Of a DNA stretch of 64,000 bases, positions 21,121 to 33,290 are shown piece by piece. The notes below the pieces were generated by a model. That model had not been told where the DNA came from, did not search any database, and saw only the letters and a program-made list of their open reading frames with translations. The position numbers and the translations under genes were made by a program. Source of the DNA: Ascaphus truei (lineage: Eukaryota > Chordata > Amphibia > Anura > Ascaphidae); the NCBI GenBank assembly GCA_036426205.1, contig CM071570.1:1053058-1117057 (forward strand), written 5' to 3'. Every line of letters begins with the position of its first letter. Position 1 is the first letter of the stretch.

Positions 21121-21500
21121 GTCACTGCCATTAGTACACTTTGCCCCTAGGAGGGACTGACCCCTTAACCCTGTCACTGCCATTAGTACACTTTGCTCCT
21201 AGGAGAGACTGACCCCTTAACCATGTCACTGCCATTAGTACGCTTTGCCCCTAGGAGCTACTGACCCATTAACCCTGTCACTGCCATTAGTACACTCTGC
21301 CCCTAGGAGGGACTGACCCCTTAACCCTGTCACTGCCATTAGTACACTCTGCCCCTAGGAGGGACTGACCCCTTAACCATGTCACTGCCATTAGTTCACT
21401 CTGCCCCTAGGAGGGACTGACCCCTTAACCCTGTCACTGCCATTAGTACGCTTTGCCCCTAGGAGAGACTGACCCCTTAACCATGTCACTGCCATTAGTA
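21121..21500. repeat. 52-bp minisatellite, about 7 copies
   Basis: Direct repeats beginning GTCACTGCCATTAGTACRCT, with the CCCCTAGGAGGGACTGACC segment, at a period of 52 bp (starts at 21121, 21173, 21225 and so on). Copies differ by substitutions, not indels, so the array seems accurately sequenced. Confidence 0.95.
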
Positions 21501-21547
21501 TGTGGCCATGTGAGGGAATCAGTCCCACTGCTGCGTATGTGGCCATT

Positions 21548-21947
21548 AATTGAACCAGTCCCACGTGTGTACGTGTGAGGGAACCAGTCCCACGTGTGAG
21601 GGAACCAGTCCCACGTGTGTGTACGTGTGAGGGAACCAGTCCCACGTGTGTACGTGTGAGGGAACCAGTCCCACGTGTGTGTACGTGTGAGGGAACCAGT
21701 CCCATTGTGTGTGTACGTGTGAGGGAACCAGTCCCACGTGTGTGTACGTGTGAGGGAACCAGTCCCACGTGTGTGTACGTGTGAGGGAACCAGTCCCACG
21801 TGTGTGTACGTGTGAGGGAACCAGTCCCACGTGTGTGTACGTGTGAGGGAACCAGTCCCACGTGTGTGTACGTGTGAGGGAACCAGTCCCACGTGTGTGT
21901 ACGTGTGAGGGAACCAGTCCCACGTGTGTGTACGTGTGAGGGAACCA
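21548..21947. repeat. 31-bp minisatellite running into the assembly gap
   Basis: About 13 copies of a unit containing GTGAGGGAACCAGTCCCACG plus a GTGTGTACGT tail. Copies are nearly identical, with occasional two-base changes in the GT part. The array is cut off by the run of N, so its true length is unknown. Reading frames spanning it are repeat translations, not genes. Confidence 0.95.
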
Positions 21948-22043
21948 NNNNNNNNNNNNNNNNNNNNNNNNNNNNNNNNNNNNNNNNNNNNNNNNNNNNN
22001 NNNNNNNNNNNNNNNNNNNNNNNNNNNNNNNNNNNNNNNNNNN
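21948..22043. other. Assembly gap (96 N)
   Basis: A run of N between two different minisatellites. Sequence on either side need not be adjacent in the genome. Confidence 0.99.
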
Positions 22044-22640
22044 AAGGGACGCCCGGACTGCCACTTCTCCCTCCCCCCCGGCCTGCCACTTCCCCCCCCC
22101 CCCCCCCCGGCCTGCCACTTAACACCCCAACCTCCCCTCCCCCACGGCCTGCCTCTTATGGCCCCACCCCCCGGCCTGCCTCATACCACCTCTCCCCCCG
22201 GCCCTGCCACTTTCCTCCCCCCCCCCTCGGCCTGCCACTTACCGCCCTGTCCCCTGACCTGCCACATACCCCTCTCCCCCTCGCCCCCTATCTGCCACGT
22301 GCCCCCTATCTGCCACGGCCCCCTATCTGCCACGTGCCCCTATCTGCCATGCCCCCTATCGCCACGTGCCCCTATCCTGCCCCTGCCCCCTATCTGCCAC
22401 GTGCCCCCTATCTGCCACGTGCCCCCTATCTGCCCTGCCCCCTATCGCCTGCCCCCTATCTCCTGCCCCCTATCTGCCACGTGCCCCCTATCTGCCACGT
22501 GCCCCCTATCTGCCACGTGCCCCCTATCTGCCACGTGCCCCCTATCTGCCACGTGCCCCCTATCTGCCCACTGCCCCTATCTGCCACGTGCCCCCTATTC
22601 TGCCAGTGCCCCCTATCTGCCACGTGCCCCCCCTCGGCCT
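22044..22640. repeat. C-rich minisatellite (18-bp CCCCCTATCTGCCACGTG-type unit)
   Basis: The first part (22044-22270) is a diverged CCGGCCTGCCACTT-type repeat. From about 22280 to 22625 it becomes a tighter 18-bp unit, CCCCCTATCTGCCACGTG. Several units have lost bases. There is strong strand asymmetry, with almost no G outside CACGTG and CGG. Confidence 0.9.
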
Positions 22641-22804
22641 GCTACATGCTCCCGACCACCCACATTCCCCTCTCCCACCCCGGCCTGCCACATACCCCCC
22701 TGACCACAACTTGCAGCTCCAGGAATGGCCGCAGCATGCACGAGTCACAGCAACAGAAGCATGAACGTGATGATGTCAATCGTGAGATCTGCTGCGTAAC
22801 AACA

Positions 22805-22850
22805 AATAACCCCACGCGTTTCACATGCTTAACGTACTTCATCAGGGATA
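22805..22850 (-). ncRNA. Degenerate hammerhead-like motif (PLE terminal repeat relic)
   Basis: On the minus strand a perfect CTGATGA core (22845-22839) is followed by a weak stem II, then GAAACGCG (22822-22815). The position after ACGCGT reads TGGGG, so the expected NUH cleavage triplet is absent (GTG instead) and stem I is only about three pairs. It is probably a relic of the same ribozyme family as 17877-17927. Confidence 0.5.
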
Positions 22851-22875
22851 TATATATATATATTATTATTATTCA
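22850..22875. repeat. (TA)n/(TTA)n microsatellite
   Basis: Short TA run followed by ATT repeats, leading directly into the 30-bp array. Confidence 0.85.
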
Positions 22876-24785
22876 TACACGCAAACACACACGTATGCAC
22901 GCTCGCACATACAAACACACACGTATGCACGCTCGCACATACAAACACACACGTATGCACGCTCGCACATACAAACACACACGTATGCACGCTCGCACAT
23001 ACAAACACACACGTATGCACGCTCGCACATCAAACAACACACTCGTATGCACGCTCGCACATACAAACACACACGTATGCACGAAAATACAAACACACAC
23101 GTATGCACGCTCGCACATACAAACACACGTATGCACGCTTGCACATACAAACACACACGTATGCACGTATGCACGCTTGCACATACAAGCACACACGTAT
23201 GCACGCTCGCACATACAAGAATGCACGCTCGCACATACAAGCACACCCGTATGCACGTTTGCACATACAAAAGACGCTGATCAACAGCACACCATATGCA
23301 CGCTCGCACATACAAACGCAACAGTATGACACGCCGCACATACAAACGCACACGGCGTATGCACGCCGCACATACACGCACACGCGTATGCACGCTCGCA
23401 CATACCCAACACGCACAAACACGGCGTATTGCACCGCTCGCAATACAAACCCACACGCTATGCAGCTGCTCGGCACATACAACAGACACACGCGTTATGC
23501 AGCCTCGCACATACAAAGCACATCGCGTATGCAAACGCTGCAAAACAAACGCACACGCGTATGCACGCTCGCCATCAAACGCACACTCGTATGCACGCTT
23601 GCACATGATGAAGCACACGTATGCACGCTCGCACCATGAAGCCAACACCGTATGACCTAGCCACATTCAAGCACACTATTATCACGCTCGCACATTTCAA
23701 GCACACTGTAGGCACCTCGCAATGAAAAGGCCAACGTATGCACGCTCGCGCCGCTGAAAGCACACACGTATGCACGCTGCCGCACATGGAAAGCACCACA
23801 CCGTATGCACGCTCGCACATGAAATCACACACGTATGCAGCTCGCACAACAAGCACTTATGTATGCACACGCTCGCCACATACAAGCACACGTATGCACG
23901 CTCGCACATACAAGCACACGTATGCACGCTCGCACATCACAGCACGCATGATCACGCTGCACATACAAGCCCGCACGTATGCACCTCGCAATACAAGCAC
24001 GCTCGCACATCAAGCACGCACCTCACGACGCACGTACCAGATCCTAAGCACGCTGACATAACAGCACACGCAGTATGCACGCTCGCACATACCGTGAACA
24101 ACAGCACACGCGTGATATGCAACGCTCGCACTACAAACGCACACGCGTATGCACGCCGCACATACAAACGCACACGTATGCACGCTCGCACACTACATTA
24201 TCCAAACACGCACACGCGTCATGCACGCTGCACATACAAACGCACCCACGCGTATGCACGTCGCACATGAAAGCACACGTATGCCCGCTCGCACATGCAA
24301 AGCACACACGTTGCCCGCTCGCAACATGAAGCACACACGTGCAAACAGCTCGCACATGAAAGCACCACAAGTCATGCACGCATCGCACATGAACAGCACA
24401 CCGTATGCACACTCGCACATACAAGCATCACACTGTATGCACTGCTTCGCCATATACAAAGAACACGCGTATGCACGCTCGCACATGAAAGCACACGTAT
24501 GCACGCTCGCACATGAATAATACACAACTATGCATCCTCGCCATGAAGCACACACGTAGCACACTCGCACCATACAGCACACACTGTATGCCGCTCGCAC
24601 ATACAAGCACACGTATGCACGCCGCACATGAAAGCACACACTATCACGCTCGCACATGAAAGCACACACATTAGCAACGCTCGCACAGTACAAGCACACA
24701 GGTTCGACACGCTCGCACATACAAGCACACAGTAGTACTCCACATACAAGCACACATTATACCACGATCGCAACATACAAACACC
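22876..24785. repeat. 30-bp minisatellite (ACGTATGCACGCTCGCACAT... unit)
   Basis: About 63 units of 30 bp, made of ACGTATGCACGCTCGCACAT plus ACAAACACAC. The first six or so copies are perfect; from about 23270 small insertions and deletions accumulate in nearly every unit. Variant tails (ACAAGCACAC, ATGAAAGCACAC) recur in blocks, which is genuine array structure beneath the indel noise. Long frames here are translations of the repeat. Confidence 0.95.
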
Positions 24786-24789
24786 ACGT

Positions 24790-25800
24790 GTGCGTAAGGT
24801 CGTGATTCAATTTCTCCGTCTGGCCGTTGGCTCTGCGGGTGGTACCATAGAGAAAGAGGAGGGAACTGCCAAGTCCTCTGAGAGAAAAGCTCGCCAAAAC
24901 TTAGAGATAATGAGTACCATCTGTCCGAGACAATGTGAGAAGAGCACGCAATGTAGCCGGAAAAATTTCTTAGAAAAAGTGTCAGCCAGGAACGGTAGCT
25001 GAATTGGGGATACCCGTTGTAGGGGTATGAAGGTGTGTGGTTGGAAACTCTTGTCACATACTACAAGGATCGTATTCATACCCTTATAGTTTCCATCATA
25101 AAGATCCATGGAAATAATGCTTCCATGGCCGTTCGGAATAGGAAGAGGCGTAGGAGAAGACCGGAAGGTTTGTGTCAGGGCGGACTTGCTCTGAGCACAG
25201 ACCTGGACACGAGGAAACGCAGCTCTGGGAATCAAAAAGTCTTTGTTCATTTTAGGCCACCAAATGGGTCCTGTTAATAGGGGTCACTGTCCCTTGAAGC
25301 TGGATGACCAGAGATCTGGAAAGAATGCCCACTACTAAGTATCTTGTGGCGATAACGTGGGGCAGCGTAAGCACGCCCTTCTGGCACCTTACATCTCCTA
25401 GGGATTGATGCCCTGGGCTTTATGATCTCATCCAGGATATCAAAAGTATTGGCAGAAAACTTAACCTTTGCTGGAGGACTGGTCTCGAAGATTAGTTAGG
25501 ATCATTCCTCCGTAGAAAATTGGCTGGAGAGAGAGCATGCGGCCTGAGATTCTGGTACCCGGAATATAGAAAATTGTGTAATTGAACAGAAGCGAGAGAA
25601 AGAGGCCCAACGTGCTTGCGGGATCCCAGCGACGAGCCCCCTCATGTTAACAATAGTTTTTGTGTATGGTGAGAATAGCTATTGGCTCTTGGTACCTGGG
25701 ATAGTCTCCATCTTGCAGGTCTAATTTGATAGCCAAAAGTTCATCGGTTTCCGCATCATAATTTCTCTCGGCTGCAAGAGAACTTCCTAGAGAAGATCCA
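24790..25800 (-). pseudogene. Ty3/gypsy pol remnant (integrase, RNase H trace), copy 1
   Basis: Minus-strand frame 25250-24807 carries the integrase core. GHGSIISMDLYD holds the first catalytic Asp, followed by NTILVVCD and ADTFSK; the second-Asp region is garbled by frameshifts. The left end is reached near the HPQ-type end of the core (seen as HPQSQRPDGE, 25057-24671 frame). The preceding zinc-binding and RNase H sections (about 25260-25800) are recognisable only by comparison with 31280-31860. It is cut off by the 30-bp minisatellite. Heavily indel-broken. Confidence 0.75.
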
Positions 25801-27240
25801 CACGGATAGTGTACATTTATTCTCTACTTAATCATAGTAGGAATCTTCTCCGATCTACTTTCGGATACATACCCCCCGGGAGGCCTTTTACCACTCTAAG
25901 GTGCTGAAAACAGAAAAGCTACGAGCATCTCGGAGGACAAGTAATTGAGTCGGACACAAACGATCGTTTGTCAAAACCTCTCCTGTTTTATTAATAGTCC
26001 AGTCAGGGCGTTTATAGCCGAGCGAAAGTGTATACGTGCAAGCTTACTTCCCTCTATTACATGCTATCGGAAGTTTACAGTTAGTTCAGTCTTGAGCGAC
26101 ATCAAATCTTGCTTGAAGTGCGAGGACCGTACATAAATTTAGCACTATGCATCGTTTGGGCTAAACTTCCTGTTTCTCAAATCCGAAATATGCTGAAACA
26201 CTACATACGTCCGAATTCAGCCAACATTAATGGGTAACGGTCAGTCACCCAACATAATAAAACATCAATGGCGTGTTTAGTATAGACTGGGTGCAGCCAG
26301 ACAAATGGAGTCATTCCTCACCACTGACATATACATTATCAGGCGCAAACTGCAACTGCGAAGGATTCTCGTGCGATGAAAGTAACAATACGGCAGGAAA
26401 CTTGAGTAACTTTTATACTTTTGTGAATGGAACATTTTTTTCGGTAACACATCACAACATAGAAAAAAAAAATTGGAGTTAACATGTCTGTTTAATGTGA
26501 AATATCAATTGTGTGATTCAGCATGACTTTCATGGTTTTAGAAGTCCGTTATGTACATGATATAGGGTTTTCTCATTTTCCGCATATAGGAGGGTGTGGT
26601 CCGCATGGACGCACATTCCCCCCCATCCAGTATAAGAACTGTTACGCAGGTTCTCATCTTGTCTGTGTCCCATACCTATTAACCTGGGGTCCTACTGTAT
26701 ACTTCTCCCATTGGTCAGGAGCCTCCAGCTAATTACACAGACTTGTCACTCAGTGACCGTTGGTTAAACGCCTCAGCATGTGATTGTGAAGTTTCCAGTA
26801 CATCTATTGTATGTATGGATCCGGTGTGAAAACGAAAATACATTGCCCCGCTAACAGTGCGGCATTTACACGCAGCAGGAGCTGCCCGTACAGGGCAGAG
26901 GTACCCGCTTTAGGTGCCTCAATGTTGGAGTGGTGTTGATGGTAACTCAGGCCGTGGCCCTCATGGTGCCAACACTTGATGCAAGCTACCTGCTGTCTCA
27001 CAATCTGGGCGGGGGGTTTACAGAAACGAGGGGTTTTGGGTTTTTGACACTTCAGAGAAATGTGTTGTTCTGGGCTTCCCAGCACTGAGGAGTCATAGTT
27101 TAACCCCTTGGTGCTGGGAGGGGCCCATGTAGGTCCCTTCCTTAAAGGTTGTTGAAGTAATTACAACTGTGAGGTTGTGTGACCGGCTTTCCATTAACCA
27201 CGAGCATTGGAGTCCAGGGAAATAGCAGTGGGCGGACACT
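25801..27240. other. Gene-free part of module copy 1
   Basis: Matches 31861-33250. Short plus-strand frames are present but not conserved in frame between the two copies, which argues against coding. Nothing recognised. Confidence 0.5.
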
Positions 27241-27278
27241 TCCTGATCCCTGCATCTCTCTCTCCCTCTGTCTCCCAG

Positions 27279-27399
27279 CGCCTTTTAAAGAAGCACCTGG
27301 CTTCACACCTCGAGGTTCCGTCCGTCACGAGCCCCGGTCGGCGAAGAAGATGTTGGCTAGGCATCCAGAAGGCAATTTAAGATGAACATGTCTCAGCGG
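27279..27399 (+). other. Exon-like segment, module copy 1 (damaged)
   Basis: Same segment as 33291-33410, with the polypyrimidine tract and CAG acceptor preserved (27253-27278). The body carries several indels and the donor reads TAGTCT instead of GTAAGT. See the second copy for the argument. Confidence 0.35.
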
Positions 27400-27694
27400 T
27401 AGTCTGAAGGTAAGAACCTCTCCACGTTCAAAGGTCCGCCAGGGGGAGCGGGGCCCGTTGCGGGGTTTGCGGCACTCGGGACGCAGATACTAGAAGGACA
27501 GAAGGATGGTATCGCGCAGATCCCCCACCCTCCGCCGCATGCTAATTTACTGATCTGTTCATGGGAAGATTGCAGGTTTTCTAGAGATTGTACACAGCAT
27601 TAACGCAAGAAAAGACCACAGGAAAAAGCTTGCACGTACACATTCAAGGTGAAACATAAGATATGTTAATAAGATAACGAGTATATCAAACATA

Positions 27695-27870
27695 ATAGCC
27701 GCCGGCGACTCCGGCGCGGGGAGAGTCCTCGGCGCTCCCGCGGGGAGAGTCCTCGGCTCCTCGGGGGAGAGTGCCTCCGGCCTGCCCGGGCTCTCCCGGG
27801 GAGAGAGTCCTCGGCGCTCCCGGGGGGGGGATTCCTCGGCGCTCTCGGGTGAGAGGTCCTCCGGCCTGCC
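27695..27870. repeat. GC-rich CTCGGCGCTCCCGGGGAGAGTC-type repeat
   Basis: About seven units of 22-30 bp built on GGAGAGTCCTCGGCGCTCCC. One partial unit of the same type ends module copy 2 at 33711-33737. It grades into the next array. Confidence 0.85.
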
Positions 27871-30494
27871 CGGCACTCGGCGTGTTTGTGTTGCGGGCAC
27901 TCGGTCGTGTTGTTTGCGGGCCCCCGGCATTCGGCAGTGTTGTGTTGCAGGCCCCCGCGCACTCGGCGTGGTTTGATGTTTGTTTGGCGGGCCCCCGGGC
28001 ACTCGTCGTGTTTGTGTTGCAGGCCCTCCCCGGCACTCGGCGTGTTGTGTGCGGGCCCCGGCATCGCAGTGTGTTGTGTTGCGGGCCCCCGGCACTCGGC
28101 GTGTTGTGTTGCGGGCCCCCGGCACTCGGCGTGTTGTGTGGGCACCGGCTCGGTTTGTTTAGGGCCAGGCACCCGGGTGTTGTGTTGCGGGCCCAACCGC
28201 ACTCGGCGGTGTTGTGTTGCGGCCCCCGCCTCGCTTTCGGGGCCCACTCCGGCGTGGTTGTTGCGGCCCCCGGCACTCGGCGTGTTGTGTTGCGGGCCCC
28301 CGGCCTTCGGCGTGTTGTGTTGCAGGCCCCCAGCACTCGGCGTGTTGTGTGCGGGACACTCGGACGTGTTGTTGTCGCCTCGGACTTTGGCGTGTTGTGT
28401 TTGCAGGCCACTCGGCGTGTTGTTTTGCGGCCCCCGGCACTCGGCGTTTGTTGCCGGGCGCCCGCTCGCACTACGGCGTGTTGGTGTTGCGGGCCCCCGC
28501 GCCTCGGCGTGTGTGTTGCAGGCCCCGAGCCATCGACGGTGTGTGTTTGCAGGCCCCCGGCACTCGGCGTGTTGTGTTGCGGGCCCCCGGCACTCGGCGT
28601 GTTGTGTTGCGGGCCTCCGGCACTCGGCGTGTTGTGTTGCGGGCCCCCGGCACTCCGGCTGTTGTGGGCCCACGCTCGTGTTTGTTGCGGGCCCCGACAC
28701 GTGCGTTGTGTGTTGGCAGCCCCGGCACTCGGCGTGTTGTGTTGGCGCCCCCGGCACTCGGCTGTTTGTGTTGGGGCGGCCCCGGCACTCGCGTGTTGTT
28801 GGGCCGGAATCGGTGTCGGGCCCCGGCACTCGGCGTGTTGTGTGCAGGCCCCCGGCACTCGGCGTGTTGTGTTGCGGGCCCCGGCACTCGGCGTGTTGTG
28901 TTGCGGGCCCCCGGCACTCGGCGTGTTGTGTTGTCGGGCCCCCGGCACTCGGCGTGTTGTGTTGCGGGCCCCCGGCACTCGGCGTGTTGTGTTGCAGGCC
29001 CCCGCACTCGCGTGTTCTTGTTGGTAATGGAGTTCAGGCACGGCACTCGGTGGGCAGGCTGCTGTGGTTGGCCCACGGCCCGCGGGTCACCGCCTGGCGT
29101 CGTGTGTTTTTTGCGGGCAGCACTCGGCGGTGTTTGTGTTCAGGGCCCTCCGTGCACTCGGCGTGGTTGTGGTGCGGGCCCCCGGCACTCGCGTGTCTTG
29201 TGTTGCGGACCCTCGGCACTCGGCGTGTTGTGTGTCAGGCCACGGAACTCCACTTTGTGCGGGCGCAGCATCGGTTTGTGTTGCGGGCCCCCGGCACTCG
29301 GCGTGTTGTGTTGCGAGGCCCCCGCACCTCGGCGGGTGTTGTGTTGCGGCCCCCGGCACTCGGCGTGTTGTGTGCGGACCCCGGCACCGGTGTTTTGTGT
29401 TTGCGGGCCCCCGGCACTCTGGCTGTTTTGGTTCGGGCCCACGGCAACTCGGCGTGTTGTGTTGCGGGCGCCCCGGCAACGGCGTGTTCGCCGGATGATC
29501 GTTGTTCGGCATCTGTTGGTGCGGGCACCCGGACTCGGCGTGTTGTGGATCGGTGTTTCGGGCCCCCGCACTCGGCGTGTTGTTGCGCCCCTCCGGCACT
29601 TCGGCGTGTTTGTGTTGCGGCCCCCGCGGCACTCGGCGTGTTGTCTGTTGCGAGGCCCGGCACTCGGCGTGTTGTGTTGGGCCCGGCACTCGGCGTGTTG
29701 TGTGGCGGCCACCGGCACTCGGCGTGTTTGTGTTGCGGGCACTACCGGCGTGTTGTGTTGCGGGCCCCCGGATCCCGTTGGCTTTGTCAGGCCAGGCACG
29801 GCTGTGTGTTGCGGGCCCCAGCCGGCACTCGATCGTGTTGTGTTCAGCCCCGGCACTCGGGTGTTGTGTGTTGCAGGCCCACGCTCGGTGGCACTTTGGC
29901 ATGGCCCCGGCACGGGTGTTGTGTTGCAGGCCCCCGGACACACGGAGTGTTGTGTTGCGGGCCCCCGGCATCGCGTGGGTGCAGCCGGCAATCGTCGTGT
30001 TTGCAGGGCACTCAGGCACGGTTGGTGTTTGCACGGGCCCCCGGCACACGGCTGTTGTTGTGTTGCAGGCACCCGGCACGGTGTTGGTACTCGCGTGCAT
30101 TACGCGTTGTTTTTGGCGGGCCCCCGGCACTCGGAGTGTTGTGTTGCGAGTCCCCCGGTCACTCGGACGTGTTGGTGTTGCGGCGGCCCCCCTGGCACCG
30201 CGTGTTGGTGTTGCGGGCCCCCCGGCACTGGGCGGTTGGTTGCAGGCCCCGGCACTCGGCGTGTGATGTGTTGAGGGCCACCCGGCACTCGGCGTGTTGT
30301 GTTGCAGGGCCCCGGCCACTCGCCGTGTTGTGTTCGGGCAGCCTCCCGGGCACTCAGGCATGTTGTGTTGGCGGGCCCCCGCACTCGGCGTGTTTGGTTG
30401 CAGGCTCGGTCCATCGGCGTGTTGTGTTTGCGGGCCTCCAGGCACTCGGAGGTTTTCGGGCCCCCGCACTCGGCGTGTTGTGTTGCGGGCCCCC
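27871..30494. repeat. GC-rich 30-bp minisatellite (GGCCCCCGGCACTCGGCGTG... unit)
   Basis: About 88 units of GGCCCCCGGCACTCGGCGTG plus TTGTGTTGCG. Clean units occur in runs (for example 28555-28650 and 28850-29000), separated by indel-laden ones. 30 is a multiple of three, so pseudo-frames of up to 906 codons run through it in several frames on both strands; none is a gene. CpG-dense. Confidence 0.95.
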
Positions 30495-30870
30495 GCACGC
30501 TCGCACATACAAACGCACACGCGTATGCACGCTCGCACATACAAACGCACACGCGTATGCACGCTCGCACATACAAACGCACACGCGTATGCACGCTCGC
30601 ACATGAAAGCACACGTATGCACGCTCGCACATGAAAGCACACACGTATGCACGCTCGCACATGAAAGCACACACGTATGCACGCTCCACACGTATGCACG
30701 CTCGCACATGAAAGCACACACGTATGCACGCTCGCACATGAAAGCACACACATATGCACGCTCGCACATACAAGCACACAGGTATGCACGCTCGCACATA
30801 CAAGCACACGTATGTACGCTCACACATACAAGCACACATGTATACACGCTCGCACATACAAACACACACG
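30495..30870. repeat. 30-bp minisatellite, second block
   Basis: About 13 units of the same repeat as 22876-24785, joined to the GC-rich array through a shared GCAC. It contains both the ACAAACGCAC and ATGAAAGCACAC variants and is cleaner than the end of the first block. Confidence 0.95.
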
Positions 30871-30884
30871 TGTGCAAGGTCTGA

Positions 30885-31860
30885 TTCATTCTCTCCGTCT
30901 GGCCGTTGGTCTGCGGGTGGTAACCATAGGAGAAGAGGAGGGAAATGCCAAGTCTCTGAGAGAAAGCTCGCCAAAACTTAGAGATGAATTGAGTACCTCT
31001 GTCCGAGACAATGGAGAGAGGCACGCAATGTAGCCTGAAAATTTCTTTAGAAAAAGTGTCAGCCAAGGTAGCTGAATTGGGGATACCCTTGAGGGGTATG
31101 AAGTGTGTGTGCTTGGAAAATCTGTCCACTACTACAAGGATCGTATTCATCCCCTTATAAGTTCCACAATAAAGTCCATGGAAATATGCTTCCATGGCCG
31201 TTCCGGAATAGGAAGAGGCAGGAGAAGACCGGAAGGTTTGTGTCAGGCGGACTTGCTCTGAGCACAGACTGGACAAGACTCTGGTGAAATCAAAAATGTC
31301 TTGTTCATTTTAGGCCACAAAAAGGTCCTGTATAAGGTTACACGTCCCTTGAGCGGATGACCAGAGATCTGGAAGAATGCCACTCTAAGATCTTGTGGCG
31401 AAAACGTGGGGCAGCGTACAGACGTCCTTCTGGCACCTTAATCTCCTAGGGATATGAGCTGGGCTTTATTGATCTCATCCAGGATATCAAAAGTATTGGC
31501 AGAAATTAATCTACTTGCTCGGAGGTGGTCTCGGAGATAGTAGATCCTTCCTCGTAGAAAATTGGCAGAGGAGAGAGAGATCGGCCCTTGATATCTTGGG
31601 ACCCGGAATATAGAAAATTGTGAATTGAACGAGAGAAAGAGAGGCCCAACGGCTTGGCGGGACCCGGCGACGAGCCCCCTCATGTACAATCAAGTTTTGG
31701 TGATCGGTGAGAATAGCTATTGGCTCTTTGGACCTCGGGCGGATGTGAGGTCTCCATTCTTGCAGGGCTAATTTGATAGCCAAAAGTTCACGGTTCCCGA
31801 CATCATAATTTCTCTCGGCTGAAGAGAACTTCCTAGAAAAGAATCCACACGGATAGTGTA
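30885..31860 (-). pseudogene. Ty3/gypsy pol remnant: RNase H, zinc-binding and integrase core, copy 2
   Basis: Part of an LTR-retrotransposon polyprotein. On the minus strand: RNase H (31783-31511 and flanks) with MAIKLALQEWRPH, the catalytic TDHQNL and FYIPG; then a broken H2C2 zinc-binding stretch (31440-31283) ending in a C..C before Q-S-K; then the integrase core (31276-30885) with the [19 protein letters not shown] strand, DRGTQF around the second catalytic Asp, and YHPQTNGQTERMNQTL with the third residue, Glu. Order and motifs are those of Ty3/gypsy. It stops where the minisatellite starts, losing the C-terminal chromodomain-type end. Several frameshifts are present. No LTR is recognised nearby. 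Confidence 0.88.
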
Positions 31861-33240
31861 CATTTATTCTCTACTTCATCATAAGTAGGAATCTTCTCCG
31901 CTACTTCGGATACATTACCCCCCGGGAGGCCTTTTACCACTCTTAAGGTGCTGAACAGGAAAAGCTACGAGCAGCTCGGAGGAGCAAGTAATTGAGTCGG
32001 ACACCAACGATCGTTGTCAAAAACCTCTCCTGTTTATTAATAGTCACAGTCAGGCTTTTATAGCCGAGCGAAAGTGTATACGTGCAAAGCTTACTTCCCT
32101 TATTACATGCTTATCTGGAAAGTTACAGTTAGTTCAGTCTTGAGCGACATCATAATTCTTGCTTGAAGTGCTGAGACAGTACATAAATTTAGACTATGCA
32201 TCGTTGGCTAAACTTCCTGTTTCTTCAATCCGAAACTATGTCTGAACATACATAGTCCAGGAATTCAGCCAACATTAATTGGGTAAAAGGTCAGTCACCA
32301 ACATAATAAAACATAATGGCAGTGTTAGTATAGAATGGGTGCAGCAGACAAAATGGAGTCCTCCCACTGACATATACATTATCAGGCGCAAACTGCAACT
32401 GCGAAGGATTCTCCGTGAAAGTAACAAACGGGGCAGGAACTTGAGTAACTTTTACTTGTGAATGACATTTTTTTGGTAACAATCACAACATAAGAAAAAA
32501 AAATGGAGTTAAATGTCTGTTTAATGATGAAATATCAATTGTGTGATTACAGCATGACTTGCTATTGGTTAGGAGTCCGTTATGTACATGATATAGGGTT
32601 TCTCATTTTCCCATATAGGAGGGTGTGGTCCGCATGACTCACATCCCCCCCAGTATAGAACTGTTACGCAGGTTCTCATCTTGTTCTGTGTCCCATACCT
32701 ATTAAACCCTGGGGTACCTACTGTATGTACTTCTCCCATTGGTCCGGAGCCTCCAGCTAATTACAGCGGCTTGTCACTCAGTGACCGGTTGGTTAAACGC
32801 TCAGCATGTGATTGGGAAGTTTCCAGTACATCTATTGTATGTATTGATCGGTGTGAAGAAATACATTGCCCGCTAACATGCGGCATGTACACGCAGCAGG
32901 AGCTGCCCCAGTACATGGGCAGAGGTACCCGCTTTCAGGTGCTCAATGTTGGCGGGTGTGATGGTATACCTCAGGCCGTGGCCTCATGGTGCCAACACTT
33001 GACTGACAAGCAGTCTGCTTCTCAAAATCCTGGGGCGGTTTAAAGAAACGAGGGGTTTGGGTTTTTGCCCCTTCAGAGAAATGTGTTGCTGGGCTGTCCA
33101 GCACTGAAGGAGTCATTAGTTTAACCCCTTGAGTGCTGGAGGGGCCTGTAGGTCCCTTCCTTAAGGGTTGAAGTAATTACACTGCTGAGTTGTGTGACCG
33201 GCCTTTCCATTACACGAGCATGGAGTCCAGGGAAGCAGTG
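31861..33240. other. Gene-free part of module copy 2
   Basis: No recognised domain. A 120-codon plus-strand frame (32681-33043) is not maintained in copy 1. It could be upstream gypsy sequence too decayed to read, or intron. Confidence 0.45.
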
Positions 33241-33290
33241 GGCAGGGACACTTCCTGATCCATGCATCTCTCTCTCCCTCTGTCTCCCAG

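Larger units (their letters stand above)
24786..27694. repeat. Duplicated module, copy 1 (gypsy remnant plus exon-like segment)
   Basis: 2.9 kb repeated as 30871-33737, with the same junction to the 30-bp minisatellite on its left (CACGTGTGC...GATTCA) and the same GC-rich CTCGG repeat on its right. Copies differ mainly by single-base indels in both directions. Confidence 0.88.

Noticed and set aside
21391..23329. Long frames of 244 and 478 codons
   Set aside because: They run through an assembly gap and through minisatellite sequence.
22876..24785. CRISPR-like regular repeats
   Set aside because: The 30-bp units are directly contiguous with no unique spacers, in a vertebrate-type repeat context; this is a minisatellite.
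27886..30606. A 906-codon frame and other frames of 200-700 codons on both strands
   Set aside because: They are translations of a 30-bp tandem repeat, open in several frames at once, with no domain.
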